Assembly: GCF_020781835.1 (NCBI RefSeq)
Contig: NZ_JAJGNJ010000014.1
Coordinates: 1 to 64,000 of the forward strand
Origin: Microbacterium testaceum
GTDB lineage: Bacteria; Actinomycetota; Actinomycetes; Actinomycetales; Microbacteriaceae
Length of the DNA: 64,000 nt
Reading direction: 5' to 3'
Within the stretch, counting starts at the first letter, position 1. The number at the start of each line of letters is the position of its first letter. Positions 35,573 through 44,545 of the stretch are shown piece after piece. The notes under the pieces were generated by a model. That model ran no database searches and was not told the DNA's origin. It was given only the letters and a program-made list of their open reading frames with translations. The translations under genes were made by a program, and so were the position numbers.

Positions 35573-35703
35573 GGCTTCACGGTACGAGGGGCCTCCGACA
35601 TCGCGCGGTCGGTCCTCCTCCCCACGGGCGTGCTCTGAGGACTTCTCCACGGAACAGCCATCGCGGCCCGCGCGTACCGACCGGACCCCGTCATCCTGGC
35701 ACT

Positions 35704-35740
35704 GGCTCCGGCGTCCGTCGGGCACACGGATGCCGGAGCC
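35704..35740 (+). promoter_or_regulatory. Hairpin in the ssb leader
   Basis: GGCTCCGGCGTCCG (35704-35717) pairs with CGGATGCCGGAGCC (35727-35740), with one G:T, around a 9-nt loop. It ends about 8 nt before the GGAGAGAGGA ribosome binding site. The genes on both sides point away, so it is not an ordinary terminator and may control ssb translation or transcription. Confidence 0.45.
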
Positions 35741-35764
35741 CACCCCATGGAGAGAGGACACATC

Positions 35765-36307
35765 ATGAGCGACCACATCACCCTCGTCGGCAACATCGTC
35801 GGAGACCCGGAGGAGCGAGCCACCCGCGGCGGCGATCCGATCGCCGCGTTCCGGCTGGCCGTGAGCGAGCGGCGGTTCGACCGCGAGCGCGGTCAGTGGA
35901 TCGATGGACACACCAACTACTACGCCGTCTCGGTCTTCGGCGAGTTGGGGCGCAACGCATTGACGTCGCTGCGCAAGGGAGAGCGGGTCATCGTCGCGGG
36001 AAGACTGCGGTTGCGTGAGTGGGAGACGGACACCAAACGCGGCGTGAGCGCGGATGTCACGGCCGACGCGGTCGGGCACGACCTGCGCTGGGGGGCGACG
36101 GCATTCCGGCGGTCCACTCGATCGGAGGCGCCGGCCGACGACACCGAAAGCTCGGCCACGACCAGCCACGCCGCGCCGGAAGGCGATGCGTGGGCGGTCC
36201 CGGGCGCTGCGCCGGCTGATCCCGGGTCCACACCCGACCCGGAGACGGCAGGCGACGCCCGGGCTGAGCCCGTACTCGTCGACGCCGGCGACACGACCCC
36301 GTTCTGA
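35765..36307 (+). CDS. ssb: Single-stranded DNA-binding protein
   Basis: The 180-residue protein has an N-terminal OB fold (ITLVGNIVGDPEERATRGGDP, then FRLAVSERRFDRERGQWID with NYYAVSVFGELGRNA and KGERVIVAGRLRLREW). A long disordered Ala/Pro/Asp-rich tail ends in GDTTPF, close to the conserved acidic-PF tip that recruits repair proteins. It is probably a paralog (SsbB-type), since the main ssb normally sits between rpsF and rpsR. ATG 35765 has GAGAGGA upstream. Confidence 0.9.
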   Translation: MSDHITLVGNIVGDPEERATRGGDPIAAFRLAVSERRFDRERGQWIDGHTNYYAVSVFGELGRNALTSLRKGERVIVAGRLRLREWETDTKRGVSADVTADAVGHDLRWGATAFRRSTRSEAPADDTESSATTSHAAPEGDAWAVPGAAPADPGSTPDPETAGDARAEPVLVDAGDTTPF

Positions 36308-36334
36308 CGGCGCGAGGCGGGCGCGAGCGGTCCG

Positions 36335-36340
36335 TAGACT
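36335..36340 (+). promoter_or_regulatory. Leaderless -10 of the lipoprotein gene
   Basis: TAGACT lies 7 nt before the GTG at 36348. Confidence 0.5.
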
Positions 36341-36347
36341 CGGGCGC

Positions 36348-36848
36348 GTGATCCGCCTGAATCCCCGTCCGATCGCGGTGCTGGCGACGGCAGCCGTTCT
36401 GTTCCTCGCCGGCTGCACGCCCAGTGCGCCGGCGGAACCGTCGGGCACCGGCCCCACGGCGTCTTCGGCGTCCCCCGCGGTCTCTGCACCGGCTCCCTCG
36501 CCTTCCGCCTCGGCCGGTGCGCTCGCACCGGAGGCTTCGGCCGCTGACAACCTCCCCCTGTTCGAGAGGGTCGTCCGGGAAGTCTGGAACGGACCGGCGC
36601 AGGTATCGGGCCGCGCGTACATCGACGCCCTCGTGGCGGCAGGCTTCGACAAGGGCGCCATGCAGGTCACACCGGACACCACCGTGATCGGCAACCCCGC
36701 GGAGAGCATCGAGTTCTCGGTCCGGTGGGGGGAGGAGTGCCTTGTCGGTCAGGTCGGGCCGTCGATCGGCGATCCTGTCGTGACCGTTCTGCCCGGCCTA
36801 TCCACCGGGGGGTGCCTCATCGGACAGACTCGCCCCATCGACTGGTGA
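36348..36848 (+). CDS. Lipoprotein, function unknown
   Basis: The 166-residue protein has a type II signal peptide: a basic start, hydrophobic IAVLATAAVLFLAGC with the lipid Cys near residue 24, then a Pro/Ser/Thr/Ala-rich spacer to about residue 68. The folded part (LFERVVREVWNGPAQVSGRA, then VSVRWGEECLV-like FSVRWGEECLVGQVG and LSTGGCLIGQTRPIDW) has two cysteines that could form a disulfide. No known domain was recognised. It should be anchored on the outer face of the membrane. Confidence 0.75.
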   Translation: MIRLNPRPIAVLATAAVLFLAGCTPSAPAEPSGTGPTASSASPAVSAPAPSPSASAGALAPEASAADNLPLFERVVREVWNGPAQVSGRAYIDALVAAGFDKGAMQVTPDTTVIGNPAESIEFSVRWGEECLVGQVGPSIGDPVVTVLPGLSTGGCLIGQTRPIDW

Positions 36849-36895
36849 CGCCCGCGTTCGTGTGTACCGACGGTCGGCCCCACAGGCGGCGTTGA

Positions 36896-36901
36896 TAGGC
36901 T
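36896..36901 (+). promoter_or_regulatory. -10 element upstream of ettA
   Basis: TAGGCT lies about 98 nt before the ATG, giving a leader of roughly 90 nt with an AAGGTGG ribosome binding site. Confidence 0.35.
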
Positions 36902-36999
36902 GGAGGAGACTTCCGCGCACCCGGGCGCTCCGCTGAGATTCGAGTCGGCGACCCGGGAGGGCGCGGCCCTCATCCCCGATCGAAGGTGGTACGTCCTCG

Positions 37000-38679
37000 A
37001 TGGCCGAATACATCTACTCCATGGTCCGCGCCCGCAAGGCGGTGGGCGACAAACTCATCCTCGACGACGTCACGATGGCGTTCCTGCCGGGAGCGAAGAT
37101 CGGCATGGTCGGCCCGAACGGTGCCGGCAAGTCGACGATCCTCAAGATCATGGCCGGGCTCGACACCCCGTCCAACGGCGAGGCCAAGCTCAGCCCCGGG
37201 TTCTCAGTCGGCATCCTCATGCAGGAGCCCGAGCTCGATGAGAACAAGACCGTGCTCGAGAACATCCAGGACGGCATCGCCATCAAGGCGAAGGTCGACC
37301 GCTTCAACGAGATCTCCGCGCTCATGAGCGACCCCGACGCGGATTTCGACGCGCTCCTGGCCGAGATGGGCACCCTGCAGGAAGAGATCGACGCGGCCGA
37401 CGCGTGGGACCTCGACTCGCAGCTCGAACAGGCCATGGATGCCCTGCGCACCCCGCCGGGCGATGCCGCGATCGGACCGCTGTCCGGCGGTGAGAAGCGC
37501 CGCGTGGCGCTGACCAAGCTCCTCCTGCAGAAGCCCGACCTGCTGCTCCTGGACGAGCCCACCAACCACCTGGATGCCGAGAGCGTCCTGTGGCTCGAGC
37601 AGCACCTGCAGAAGTACCCCGGCGCCGTCATCGCCATCACCCACGACCGGTACTTCCTCGACAACGTCGCCGAGTGGATCGCCGAGGTCGACCGCGGTCG
37701 GCTCATCGGCTACGAGGGCAACTACTCGACGTACCTCGAGAAGAAGGGGGAACGCCTGGAGGTGCAGGGCAAGAAAGATGCCAAGCTCGCCAAGCGCCTG
37801 AAGGAAGAGCTCGAGTGGGTGCGGTCCAACGCCAAGGGCCGCCAGGCCAAGTCGAAGGCGCGCCTGGCCCGTTACGAGGAGATGGCCGCCGAGGCCGACC
37901 GGACGCGCAAGCTCGATTTCGAGGAGATCCAGATCCCGCCGGGGCCGCGCCTGGGCAGCATCGTGATCGACGCGAATAAGCTCGAGAAGCGTTTCGGCGA
38001 CCGTTCGCTGATCTCGAACCTGAGCTTCAACCTCCCGCCCAACGGCATCGTCGGCGTCATCGGACCGAACGGTGTCGGAAAGACCACGCTCTTCAAGACG
38101 ATCGTGGGCCTGGAGCCCCTCGACGGCGGCACGTTGAAGATCGGTGAGACCGTCAAGATCAGCTACGTCGACCAGTCGCGCGCCAACATCGACCCGAACA
38201 AGACGCTGTGGGAGGTGGTGTCGGACGGGCTCGACATCATCACCGTCGGCAAGACCGAGATCCCCTCACGCGCCTACGTGTCGAAGTTCGGTTTCAAGGG
38301 GCCCGATCAGCAGAAGAAGGCCGGCGTCCTCTCCGGCGGAGAGCGCAACCGACTGAACCTCGCGCTGACGCTCAAGGAGGGCGGCAACCTGCTTCTCCTG
38401 GATGAGCCGACGAACGATCTCGACGTCGAGACGCTGCAGTCGCTCGAGAACGCGCTCCTGGAGTTCCCGGGATGTGCCGTGGTCATCACGCACGACCGGT
38501 GGTTCCTGGACCGCATCGCGACGCACATCCTCGCCTACGAAGGCACGGACGAGCACCCCGACCAGTGGCACTGGTTCGAGGGCAACTTCGAGGCGTATGA
38601 GGCCAACAAGGTCGAGCGCCTCGGTCCGGACGCCGCTAACCCGTCGCGTTCGAGCTACCGCAAGCTCACCCGTGACTGA
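37000..38679 (+). CDS. ettA: Energy-dependent translational throttle protein EttA (ABC-F)
   Basis: This 559-residue ABC-F protein binds the ribosomal E site and gates the first steps of elongation by ATP status. Two ABC domains are joined by the basic P-site-tRNA-interacting linker (KRLKEELEWVRSNAKGRQ). Domain 1 has GPNGAGKST, LSGGEKRR and LLLLDEPTNHLDA. Domain 2 has GPNGVGKTT, LSGGERNR and LLLLDEPTNDLD. There are no membrane segments. Its stop overlaps the following GTG by 8 bp. Confidence 0.96.
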   Translation: MAEYIYSMVRARKAVGDKLILDDVTMAFLPGAKIGMVGPNGAGKSTILKIMAGLDTPSNGEAKLSPGFSVGILMQEPELDENKTVLENIQDGIAIKAKVDRFNEISALMSDPDADFDALLAEMGTLQEEIDAADAWDLDSQLEQAMDALRTPPGDAAIGPLSGGEKRRVALTKLLLQKPDLLLLDEPTNHLDAESVLWLEQHLQKYPGAVIAITHDRYFLDNVAEWIAEVDRGRLIGYEGNYSTYLEKKGERLEVQGKKDAKLAKRLKEELEWVRSNAKGRQAKSKARLARYEEMAAEADRTRKLDFEEIQIPPGPRLGSIVIDANKLEKRFGDRSLISNLSFNLPPNGIVGVIGPNGVGKTTLFKTIVGLEPLDGGTLKIGETVKISYVDQSRANIDPNKTLWEVVSDGLDIITVGKTEIPSRAYVSKFGFKGPDQQKKAGVLSGGERNRLNLALTLKEGGNLLLLDEPTNDLDVETLQSLENALLEFPGCAVVITHDRWFLDRIATHILAYEGTDEHPDQWHWFEGNFEAYEANKVERLGPDAANPSRSSYRKLTRD

Positions 38680-39205
38680 CGCGAGCACGAACGTGGGCTC
38701 GGCTCCGGCCGGGCCCACGCGGCTGCACGTGCCCATCCACCTGCGATGGGGCGACCTCGATGCGCTCGGGCACGTGAACAACACGTCGATGCTCAAGCTG
38801 CTCGAAGAGGCGCGTCTGCGCGCATTCTGGCGGGGCGACGAGGGCGGGGAGCCGCTGCCCACCGCCGTGTTCGACATGAGCGTGCTGGAGAGCGGCGGAG
38901 AGCGTGCGACGCTCATCGCCCGCCAGGAGATCGAGTACCTGCGGCCCGTGCCCTACAGTCAGCGCCCCCTCGACGTGCGCCTGTGGATCGGCGCGATGGG
39001 CGGCTCCAGCGCCGACATCTGCTTCGAGGTGTTCAGCCCCATCGGAGACGACGCACCCGTTCTCTACGCGCGTGCCACCGCCGTGGTCGTGCTGGTCGAC
39101 ACCGCCAGCGGTCGCCCCATCCGTTGGAGTGAGACCGAACGTCGCGCCTGGGGACCGTACGTCGGCGAACCCATCGAGTACCGACGCCGCGCCGCCGGGC
39201 GCTGA
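38672..39205 (+). CDS. Acyl-CoA thioesterase (4HBT hotdog family)
   Basis: The 177-residue single-hotdog protein has the 4HBT signature RWGDLDALGHVNNTSMLKLLEE with the catalytic Asp, then RQEIEYLRPVPYSQRPLDVRLW. It hydrolyses an acyl-CoA; chain length is unknown. The GTG start lies inside the ettA end. A second, unrelated-fold-number thioesterase (TesB type) converges with it 31 bp away. Confidence 0.88.
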   Translation: MTDASTNVGSAPAGPTRLHVPIHLRWGDLDALGHVNNTSMLKLLEEARLRAFWRGDEGGEPLPTAVFDMSVLESGGERATLIARQEIEYLRPVPYSQRPLDVRLWIGAMGGSSADICFEVFSPIGDDAPVLYARATAVVVLVDTASGRPIRWSETERRAWGPYVGEPIEYRRRAAGR

Positions 39206-39236
39206 CGCCGCACCGCCGACCGCGGGCGGGACGGGC

Positions 39237-40106
39237 TCACTCGCCCGGGACCCGCGCCATGATCTCCTGCGCGACGCTGGCGAGCAGGGTTCCCCCGCGG
39301 GTGTAGATCCGGCCGGTCGAGAGGCCTCGACCACCGCGGGCGTTCGGCGATTCCTGCACGTACAGGAGCCAATCGTCGACCCTGCCCGGGCGGTGCCACC
39401 ACATGGCGTGGTCGAGGCTCGCGACCCGCAGACCCGGCGTGCTCCATGGCACGCCGTGACCGCGCAGGATCGTTTCCTGGATGGTGAGGTCGCTGAGGTA
39501 CGCCAGCGCCGCACGATGCACCGCGGGGTCGTCGGGGAGCGCGCGCCGGGTTCGCATCCAGACCGCCTGGCGGGGCACATGAGGTTCCTCGACCGAGGAG
39601 TAGACCGGAGAGGGCACGTGCACGACATCGACCGGGCGTTCCGAGAACAGATTGCGGCTGACCGGATGCAGTTGGCCCTCGTCGAACGGGGGGAGGTCCT
39701 CGGGCTGCGGAATGCCCTCGGGCATGGGCTCGGCGTGTTCGAGACCGGGGCCGTCGTCCTGGAACGAGGCGATCATCGAGAAGATCGGCACGCCCGACTG
39801 GAAGGCCTGGGTGCGCCGGGTCGAGAACGACCGCCCGTCGTGGATCCGATCGACCGAGAAGGTGATGCCGGCCGCGGGGTCGCCGGGGCGCAGGAAGTAG
39901 CCGTGCATCGAGTGGACGGCTCGCTCGGGAGGGAGCGTACGGGAAGCGGCGACGATGGACTGCGCGAGCACCTGTCCGCCGTAGACCCGTCCCGACGGCA
40001 TGGGCTGCGACATGCCGGTGAAGATGTCCTCGGTGGTCCGCGCACCCGCGTCGCGGAGGTCCAGCACCGCGAGAAGCGAGGCGACGGGGTCGATGGCGTC
40101 GGTCAC
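39237..40106 (-). CDS. tesB: Acyl-CoA thioesterase II (TesB)
   Basis: The 289-residue double-hotdog enzyme has RVYGGQVLAQSIVAASRTLP, VHSMHGYFLRPGDP and STRRTQAFQSG in the first hotdog, and SLDHAMWWHRPGRVDDWLLY in the second, where the catalytic Asp, Thr/Ser and Gln lie. It cleaves medium- to long-chain acyl-CoA. GTG 40106 has CGGGAG about 5 nt upstream; GTG 40112 is possible. Confidence 0.93.
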   Translation of the reverse strand: MTDAIDPVASLLAVLDLRDAGARTTEDIFTGMSQPMPSGRVYGGQVLAQSIVAASRTLPPERAVHSMHGYFLRPGDPAAGITFSVDRIHDGRSFSTRRTQAFQSGVPIFSMIASFQDDGPGLEHAEPMPEGIPQPEDLPPFDEGQLHPVSRNLFSERPVDVVHVPSPVYSSVEEPHVPRQAVWMRTRRALPDDPAVHRAALAYLSDLTIQETILRGHGVPWSTPGLRVASLDHAMWWHRPGRVDDWLLYVQESPNARGGRGLSTGRIYTRGGTLLASVAQEIMARVPGE

Positions 40107-40145
40107 GCTCACTCCCGTTCCGCCGCAGAGGTCTGCGTCGCTTGA

Positions 40146-40151
40146 TAGTTT
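40146..40151 (+). promoter_or_regulatory. Leaderless -10
   Basis: TAGTTT lies 7 nt before the GTG at 40159. Confidence 0.4.
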
Positions 40152-40158
40152 AGGGCGG

Positions 40159-40827
40159 GTGTCCGCGCGCCTGTTGTTCCCCGACCCCCAGGCGGCAGCC
40201 GACCTGCTCACCTTCTCCTCCCGGGCCGTCCGGCTCGGCGACGGATCCGTCCGCCTGCGGGCCGACGGCGGCGTGCTGGTCACCACGGCTGCCCCCCTTG
40301 CGCCGAGGGGTCTGCTGGATGCCACCCCCACCGTGCTCGGGCTGCGCGTGTCGGCGGTCGACCCGGAACTGCAGTGCGACCTCGTGGTCGAGGCATCCGC
40401 CCTGTCCCTCGCTTCCGACGACGCCTCCGCGATCGTGCTGCCGGAGACGGCGAGCGCCCCCGCATGGGCGGGCATCTCACCACCCCGCGGCGGGTGGACG
40501 GCGACCGACGCCCTCGACAGCGCCGTGCTCGCCGCCCGGGCCCAGTACGGCATCGCCGCGGTGGCCGACGCGCTGCCCGCCGATCCCGGCGAAGACGTCG
40601 TGCGCACGGTGCGCGCCCAGGTGTGGGGTCGACCGGACGACGCGCTCGGAGGGTTGCCCCTGGGAGCCGCCTTCGCCGCCTACGCCCTCGGATTCATCGC
40701 CGGGGCGGAGGAAGCGGCCGTTCGCACCAGCGGGGCCTGGACACGCGTGACGCTGGATCGGGGCCACGTCCTGGTGCGAGGACCCGTGCGCTCGGGGCTC
40801 ACGGCCGTCCGAACCACGGGGCGCTGA
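40159..40827 (+). CDS. Hypothetical protein
   Basis: The 222-residue soluble, Ala/Val-rich protein starts VSARLLFPDPQAAADLLTFSSRA and ends LVRGPVRSGLTAVRTTGR. An alternating pattern in the first 100 residues suggests beta strands, and about 120-190 is helical with AAFAAYALGFIAGAEEAAV. No family or motif was recognised. The leaderless-type promoter supports the GTG start. 40828-40927 after it shows no feature. Confidence 0.7.
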   Translation: MSARLLFPDPQAAADLLTFSSRAVRLGDGSVRLRADGGVLVTTAAPLAPRGLLDATPTVLGLRVSAVDPELQCDLVVEASALSLASDDASAIVLPETASAPAWAGISPPRGGWTATDALDSAVLAARAQYGIAAVADALPADPGEDVVRTVRAQVWGRPDDALGGLPLGAAFAAYALGFIAGAEEAAVRTSGAWTRVTLDRGHVLVRGPVRSGLTAVRTTGR

Positions 40828-40927
40828 ACCAGCGATCACACGGGCGAGGTCGGTGGCGTCGCCGTCACCGTTTGCCGACAAGAGGAGAGCATTCCCGACC
40901 GGGTCAGGCGCCGCGCGGCGGCCGCCG

Positions 40928-41377
40928 TCAGTCCGCGGAGCGGATCGGCAGCCCGGTGCCGGCGCGTCCCGGGCCGGTCGGACCGATTCCGCGCGGCTCG
41001 AACGTGTTGACCATGGCGTGGGCGGCCCGCTCGAGGTAGTCCCACAGCGGTGCCTCCAGGGCCGGGGGCAGTGCGATCTCGTCCACCGCGGCGCGCATGT
41101 GCCCCAGCCAGCGGTCGCGGGCGTCGGGGTCGACGTGGAAGGGCATGTGGCGCATCCGAAGGCGCGGGTGCCCGCGATTCTCGCTGTACGTCGTGGGTCC
41201 TCCCCAGTACTGAGCGAGGAACAGCGTGAGACGCTCGGCGGCGGGTCCGAGGTCTTCCTCCGGATACATGGGCTTGAGAACGTCGTCCCGCGCGACCCCT
41301 CGGTAGAAGGCATCGACCAGACGGCGGAACGTGTCCATGCCGCCGGCCTGTTCGTAGAAGCTGATCGGCTCGCTCAT
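40928..41377 (-). CDS. glbO: Truncated haemoglobin, group II (GlbO-like)
   Basis: The 149-residue haem protein has a 2-on-2 globin core: SFYEQAGGMDTFRRLVDAFYRGV with Tyr at B10, MYPEEDLGPA with Tyr at CD1, RMRHMPFHVD with the proximal His, and DRWLGHMRAAV with the group II Trp at G8. It binds O2 or peroxide, and a redox or electron-transfer role is likely in actinobacteria. The start overlaps the mechanosensitive channel stop by 4 bp. Confidence 0.93.
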   Translation of the reverse strand: MSEPISFYEQAGGMDTFRRLVDAFYRGVARDDVLKPMYPEEDLGPAAERLTLFLAQYWGGPTTYSENRGHPRLRMRHMPFHVDPDARDRWLGHMRAAVDEIALPPALEAPLWDYLERAAHAMVNTFEPRGIGPTGPGRAGTGLPIRSAD

Positions 41378-42657
41378 GCGGAGGCTCCGTCATCGTCGGC
41401 CCGCACCGCGGGGGGAGTGGGCTTGATCACGGCATCGTCGTCGGCAGTCGGCGTCGCCGACGGTGGGGTCGCCGCGGCGGGGGGCGCGGCATCCGCCGCG
41501 GCCGTCTTCTTCGGGCGCGGCTTCGCGGCCGCCATCTCGGCGGCTACGGCGTCGGCGTCGAGGACCGAGTCGGACACCGCCAGCTTCCTGCGCTTGGGGC
41601 GCCACACCGGACGCTCGGTCGCCGTCGTCACCGCAGGGGTCGGCTTGGTCTTCGGCGGGTGTGCCCCGCGGACGCTCTGCGCGCCCTCGGCCCCCGTGAG
41701 GACGATCGAGTTGAGCTGGGGCAGGGTGATGCCGAGCGCGTCGATCGCGCGCTTGAGACGCACACGGAGCTCTCGTGCCACGTCGTCCTTCGCGCTCGAG
41801 CGCGTCTTCATGACCAGTCGGATGACGAGGGCGTCGCCGCTGATGGACTCCAGGCCCCAGATTTCGGGCTGCTCGATGATCCGGGAGCGCCACTTGGGCT
41901 CCTTGGCCAGACCTCTCGCGGCTCCGAGCATGGCCGTTTCGACCTCGTCGATGTCGGCATCCACCGGCACCGCCAGGTCGATGATGACGCGCGACCAGCC
42001 CTGCGACATGTTGCCGATGCGGGTGATCTCTCCGTTGCGGACGTACCACAGTGTGCCGTTGACATCGCGGACGTGGGTGATCCGCACGCTGACGAACTCC
42101 ACGATGCCGGTGGCCAGCCCCAGGTCGACGACGTCGCCGATGCCGATCTGGTCCTCGGCGACGATGAAGATGCCGTTCAGGACGTCCTTGACGATGTTCT
42201 GCGCACCGAAGCCGAGTCCGGCGCCCACCGCGGCGGTGAGGAGGGTGAGGGATGCCAGGGCGTTCGGCGCCACGATGCCGGCGATCCAGACGAGGGCGAC
42301 GATCACGAGCACGACGTTGACGATGTTCTGCAGGATCGTGCCGAGCGTCCGCGTGCGCTGCACGAGACGGACGGCAGCGAGCGGCGACCGATCGAGCGCC
42401 TGGGTGTCGTCGACGCGCGCATTCTTCTTGGCGCCGTTGACGATGCGGTCGACGACGCGCCGGATGATCGAGCGCAGGATCCACGCGGCGACCACCACGC
42501 CGATGATGACCCCGATCACGCGGAGCGTCACGCCGCCGAACTCCAGCAGCCGCGCGCCGATCCACGCCCAGGTGGAGGGGTCGACGAAGTCGGCGGGTGA
42601 GCTGGGCGAGGTGGGGGACGGTTCCGGTGCGCTGGCGAGAACAGACATCGCCTTCAT
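41374..42657 (-). CDS. Small-conductance mechanosensitive ion channel (MscS family)
   Basis: The roughly 427-residue protein has one hydrophobic segment near residues 38-62 and two more at about 115-170. The second of these is the pore helix VGAGLGFGAQNIVKDVLNGIF, followed by the family's IGDVVDLGLATGIVEFVSVR beta domain. The C-terminal 100 residues are a disordered Lys/Ala/Pro/Thr tail. It opens on hypo-osmotic shock. The open frame extends to 42699; ATG 42657 or 42648 is more likely because 42664-42704 is a hairpin. Confidence 0.9.
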   Translation of the reverse strand: MKAMSVLASAPEPSPTSPSSPADFVDPSTWAWIGARLLEFGGVTLRVIGVIIGVVVAAWILRSIIRRVVDRIVNGAKKNARVDDTQALDRSPLAAVRLVQRTRTLGTILQNIVNVVLVIVALVWIAGIVAPNALASLTLLTAAVGAGLGFGAQNIVKDVLNGIFIVAEDQIGIGDVVDLGLATGIVEFVSVRITHVRDVNGTLWYVRNGEITRIGNMSQGWSRVIIDLAVPVDADIDEVETAMLGAARGLAKEPKWRSRIIEQPEIWGLESISGDALVIRLVMKTRSSAKDDVARELRVRLKRAIDALGITLPQLNSIVLTGAEGAQSVRGAHPPKTKPTPAVTTATERPVWRPKRRKLAVSDSVLDADAVAAEMAAAKPRPKKTAAADAAPPAAATPPSATPTADDDAVIKPTPPAVRADDDGASA

Positions 42658-42663
42658 GCTAAC

Positions 42664-42704
42664 GAGGGATGCCTCGGTGCCGCCTGAGCATCGAGGCATC
42701 CCTC
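42664..42704 (-). terminator. Hairpin after the ABC operon
   Basis: GAGGGATGCCTCG (42664-42676) and CGAGGCATCCCTC (42692-42704) form a perfect 13-bp stem with a 15-nt loop, 14 bp beyond the permease stop. The stem contains the GGATGCC/GGCATCC pair. No U tract. Confidence 0.65.
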
Positions 42705-42717
42705 CTTCCTCACACGG

Positions 42718-43506
42718 TTACGCGTCGCGACGCTGCAGCAGAACGATGCCGGCGCCGACGAGCGCCACCACCCAGGCCGTGAGCGTGAGCGCGGGGACCA
42801 GGGGATCCCCGGTGGGAATCGCGGTCAGGTCGGATCCGGCGGCGACAGGGAGGTAGCGGCCGAGGTCGACGACCCACTGCCAGGACGCCCCGCCCAACTG
42901 GAAGAGGCTCACGGCGATGGGGGCGACGAACAGCACACCGACGGTCGCGGCGATCGCGCCGGCGCCGTTGCGGATGAGGAGACCGAAGCCCATCCCGATG
43001 AGGGCGTAGGCGACCATCGCGGCGATGCCGAGCACCAGGGGCAGCAGAGCCTGGGCGGGTTCGGCCCAGGCGACCTCGGTGGACGACATCGGAACCGTGA
43101 CGGCGAGGCACACCAGGTAGCTCACGGCGGTGGCCGCACCGACGACGATCGCGACAGCGATGCTCTTCGCCAGCGCCACCTGGACGCGGCGGGGGTCGGC
43201 GGCCAGGGTCGAGCGGATCATGCCGGTGGCGTACTCGCCGGTGACGGTGATCGCGCCCAGCACCCCCGCCACGAGCATCGTGAACTGGGCGGAGACGAGC
43301 ACGCCGAGGACGGGAGATCCGCCGTCCGAGGCCGAGGCGTACAGAAAGGCGATGGCGACCGAGAGAACGGCAGCGATCGTGAGCGACCACCACGTCGACC
43401 GCAATGTCACGAGTTTGAGGAGTTCGCCACGCAGGGTCCGCAGGAACGTCGGTCCCCCCGCGGCATCCGTGAACGTGGCGCGACGGGGCGAGGTCAGGGC
43501 GGTCAT
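42718..43506 (-). CDS. ABC-2 type transporter permease
   Basis: The 262-residue protein has six hydrophobic segments. Typical ABC-2 features are the N-terminal LRGELLKLVTLRSTWWSL, ITVTGEYATGMIRSTLAADPRR after the second segment, and the last helix ending LLQRRDA. The ATG overlaps the ATPase stop by 4 bp, so the two form one export system. The substrate is unknown (drug, antibiotic or lipid). Confidence 0.9.
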   Translation of the reverse strand: MTALTSPRRATFTDAAGGPTFLRTLRGELLKLVTLRSTWWSLTIAAVLSVAIAFLYASASDGGSPVLGVLVSAQFTMLVAGVLGAITVTGEYATGMIRSTLAADPRRVQVALAKSIAVAIVVGAATAVSYLVCLAVTVPMSSTEVAWAEPAQALLPLVLGIAAMVAYALIGMGFGLLIRNGAGAIAATVGVLFVAPIAVSLFQLGGASWQWVVDLGRYLPVAAGSDLTAIPTGDPLVPALTLTAWVVALVGAGIVLLQRRDA

Positions 43507-44414
43507 ACGAGCTCCTTCGTCTTGTATTCGATCGCGTCCTCGGTGAGGGCGAGGTAGGCGTCCTCGAGAGAACCGCGGCGCGGGGTGAGTTCGTGAAGCG
43601 GGATGCCGTGTCGGGCGGCGACGTCCCCGACGTCGGATGCCGAGGCGCCGGTGAGGCTGGCGCAACCGGGCTCCACGGGCGTCGCCGTCACGCCCGTCGG
43701 CGCGAGCGCTTCGACGAGGCGGGGAAGCTCCGGAGAGCGGACGAGCACCGCCTCGGTGGTCCAGGAGCGCACGAGATCCGCGAGAGGGGCGTCGGCGAGC
43801 ACCGAGCCCCGGCCGAGGACGATGACGTGGTCGGCGGTCATCGCCATCTCGCTCATCAGATGGCTGGAGAGCAGGACGGTGCGCCCTTGGGAGGCCACAT
43901 GGCGCACGAACTCGCGCACCCAGCGGACCCCCTCGGGGTCGAGACCGTTCACCGGTTCGTCCAGGATGAGCGTGTGCGGGTCGCCCAGCAGTGCCGCGGC
44001 GATGCCCAGCCGCTGACCCATGCCGAGGGAGAAGCCCCCCGCCCGCTTGTCGGCCACCGACGCGATGCCGGTGATCTCGATGACCTCGTCGACGCGTCGG
44101 CGGCTGATTCCGTGGGTGGCGGCCATGACCCGGAGATGATTACGGGCCGTACGCCCGGTGTGCACAGCCTTGGCGTCGAGCAGCACGCCGACCTCGGTCA
44201 GGGGAGCGCGCAGGCGATCGTACGGCGTTCCGTTGACGGTGACGCTGCCCGCGGTCGGTCGGTCGAGTCCGACGATCATGCGCATCGTCGTGGACTTGCC
44301 GGCGCCGTTGGGTCCGAGGAACCCGGTGACGCGTCCCGGCGGGACGGTGAAGGAGACGTCGGACACGGCGACGCGGGTGCCGTATCTCTTGGTGAGGTGG
44401 TCTGCGACGATCAT
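43503..44414 (-). CDS. ABC transporter ATP-binding protein
   Basis: The 303-residue ATPase of the drug-export type has Walker A GPNGAGKSTTMRMI, Q-loop region, signature FSLGMGQRLGIAAAL, Walker B HTLILDEPVNGLDPEG and the switch His in LLSSHLMSEM. The C-terminal 80 residues are the extension usual for this class. ATG 44414 has TAGCGT exactly 6 nt upstream. It pairs with the following permease. Confidence 0.93.
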   Translation of the reverse strand: MIVADHLTKRYGTRVAVSDVSFTVPPGRVTGFLGPNGAGKSTTMRMIVGLDRPTAGSVTVNGTPYDRLRAPLTEVGVLLDAKAVHTGRTARNHLRVMAATHGISRRRVDEVIEITGIASVADKRAGGFSLGMGQRLGIAAALLGDPHTLILDEPVNGLDPEGVRWVREFVRHVASQGRTVLLSSHLMSEMAMTADHVIVLGRGSVLADAPLADLVRSWTTEAVLVRSPELPRLVEALAPTGVTATPVEPGCASLTGASASDVGDVAARHGIPLHELTPRRGSLEDAYLALTEDAIEYKTKELV

Positions 44415-44495
44415 GCGTCCACGCTAGGAAGCGGTCACCGTTCTCCGCGTCCGTCCTCGGAGGGATCTCCGCGCCTCGACGTACATCGGAAGAGG

Positions 44496-44529
44496 TACGC
44501 CCCCTCCCGCGGCAGCGGGAGAGGGCGTA
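44496..44529 (-). terminator. Terminator after pepN
   Basis: TACGCCC-C-CTCCCGC (44496-44510) pairs with GCGGGAG-A-GGGCGTA (44515-44529), with a single mismatch and a 4-nt loop. It lies 16 bp beyond the pepN stop. Confidence 0.7.
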
Positions 44530-44545
44530 TCCGGTGAACTGCGAC

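Noticed and set aside
36849-36999. Possible tRNA or riboswitch before ettA
   Set aside because: The gap has GATTCGAGTC resembling a T-loop, but no acceptor or anticodon stem can be built around it, and no riboswitch core was recognised.
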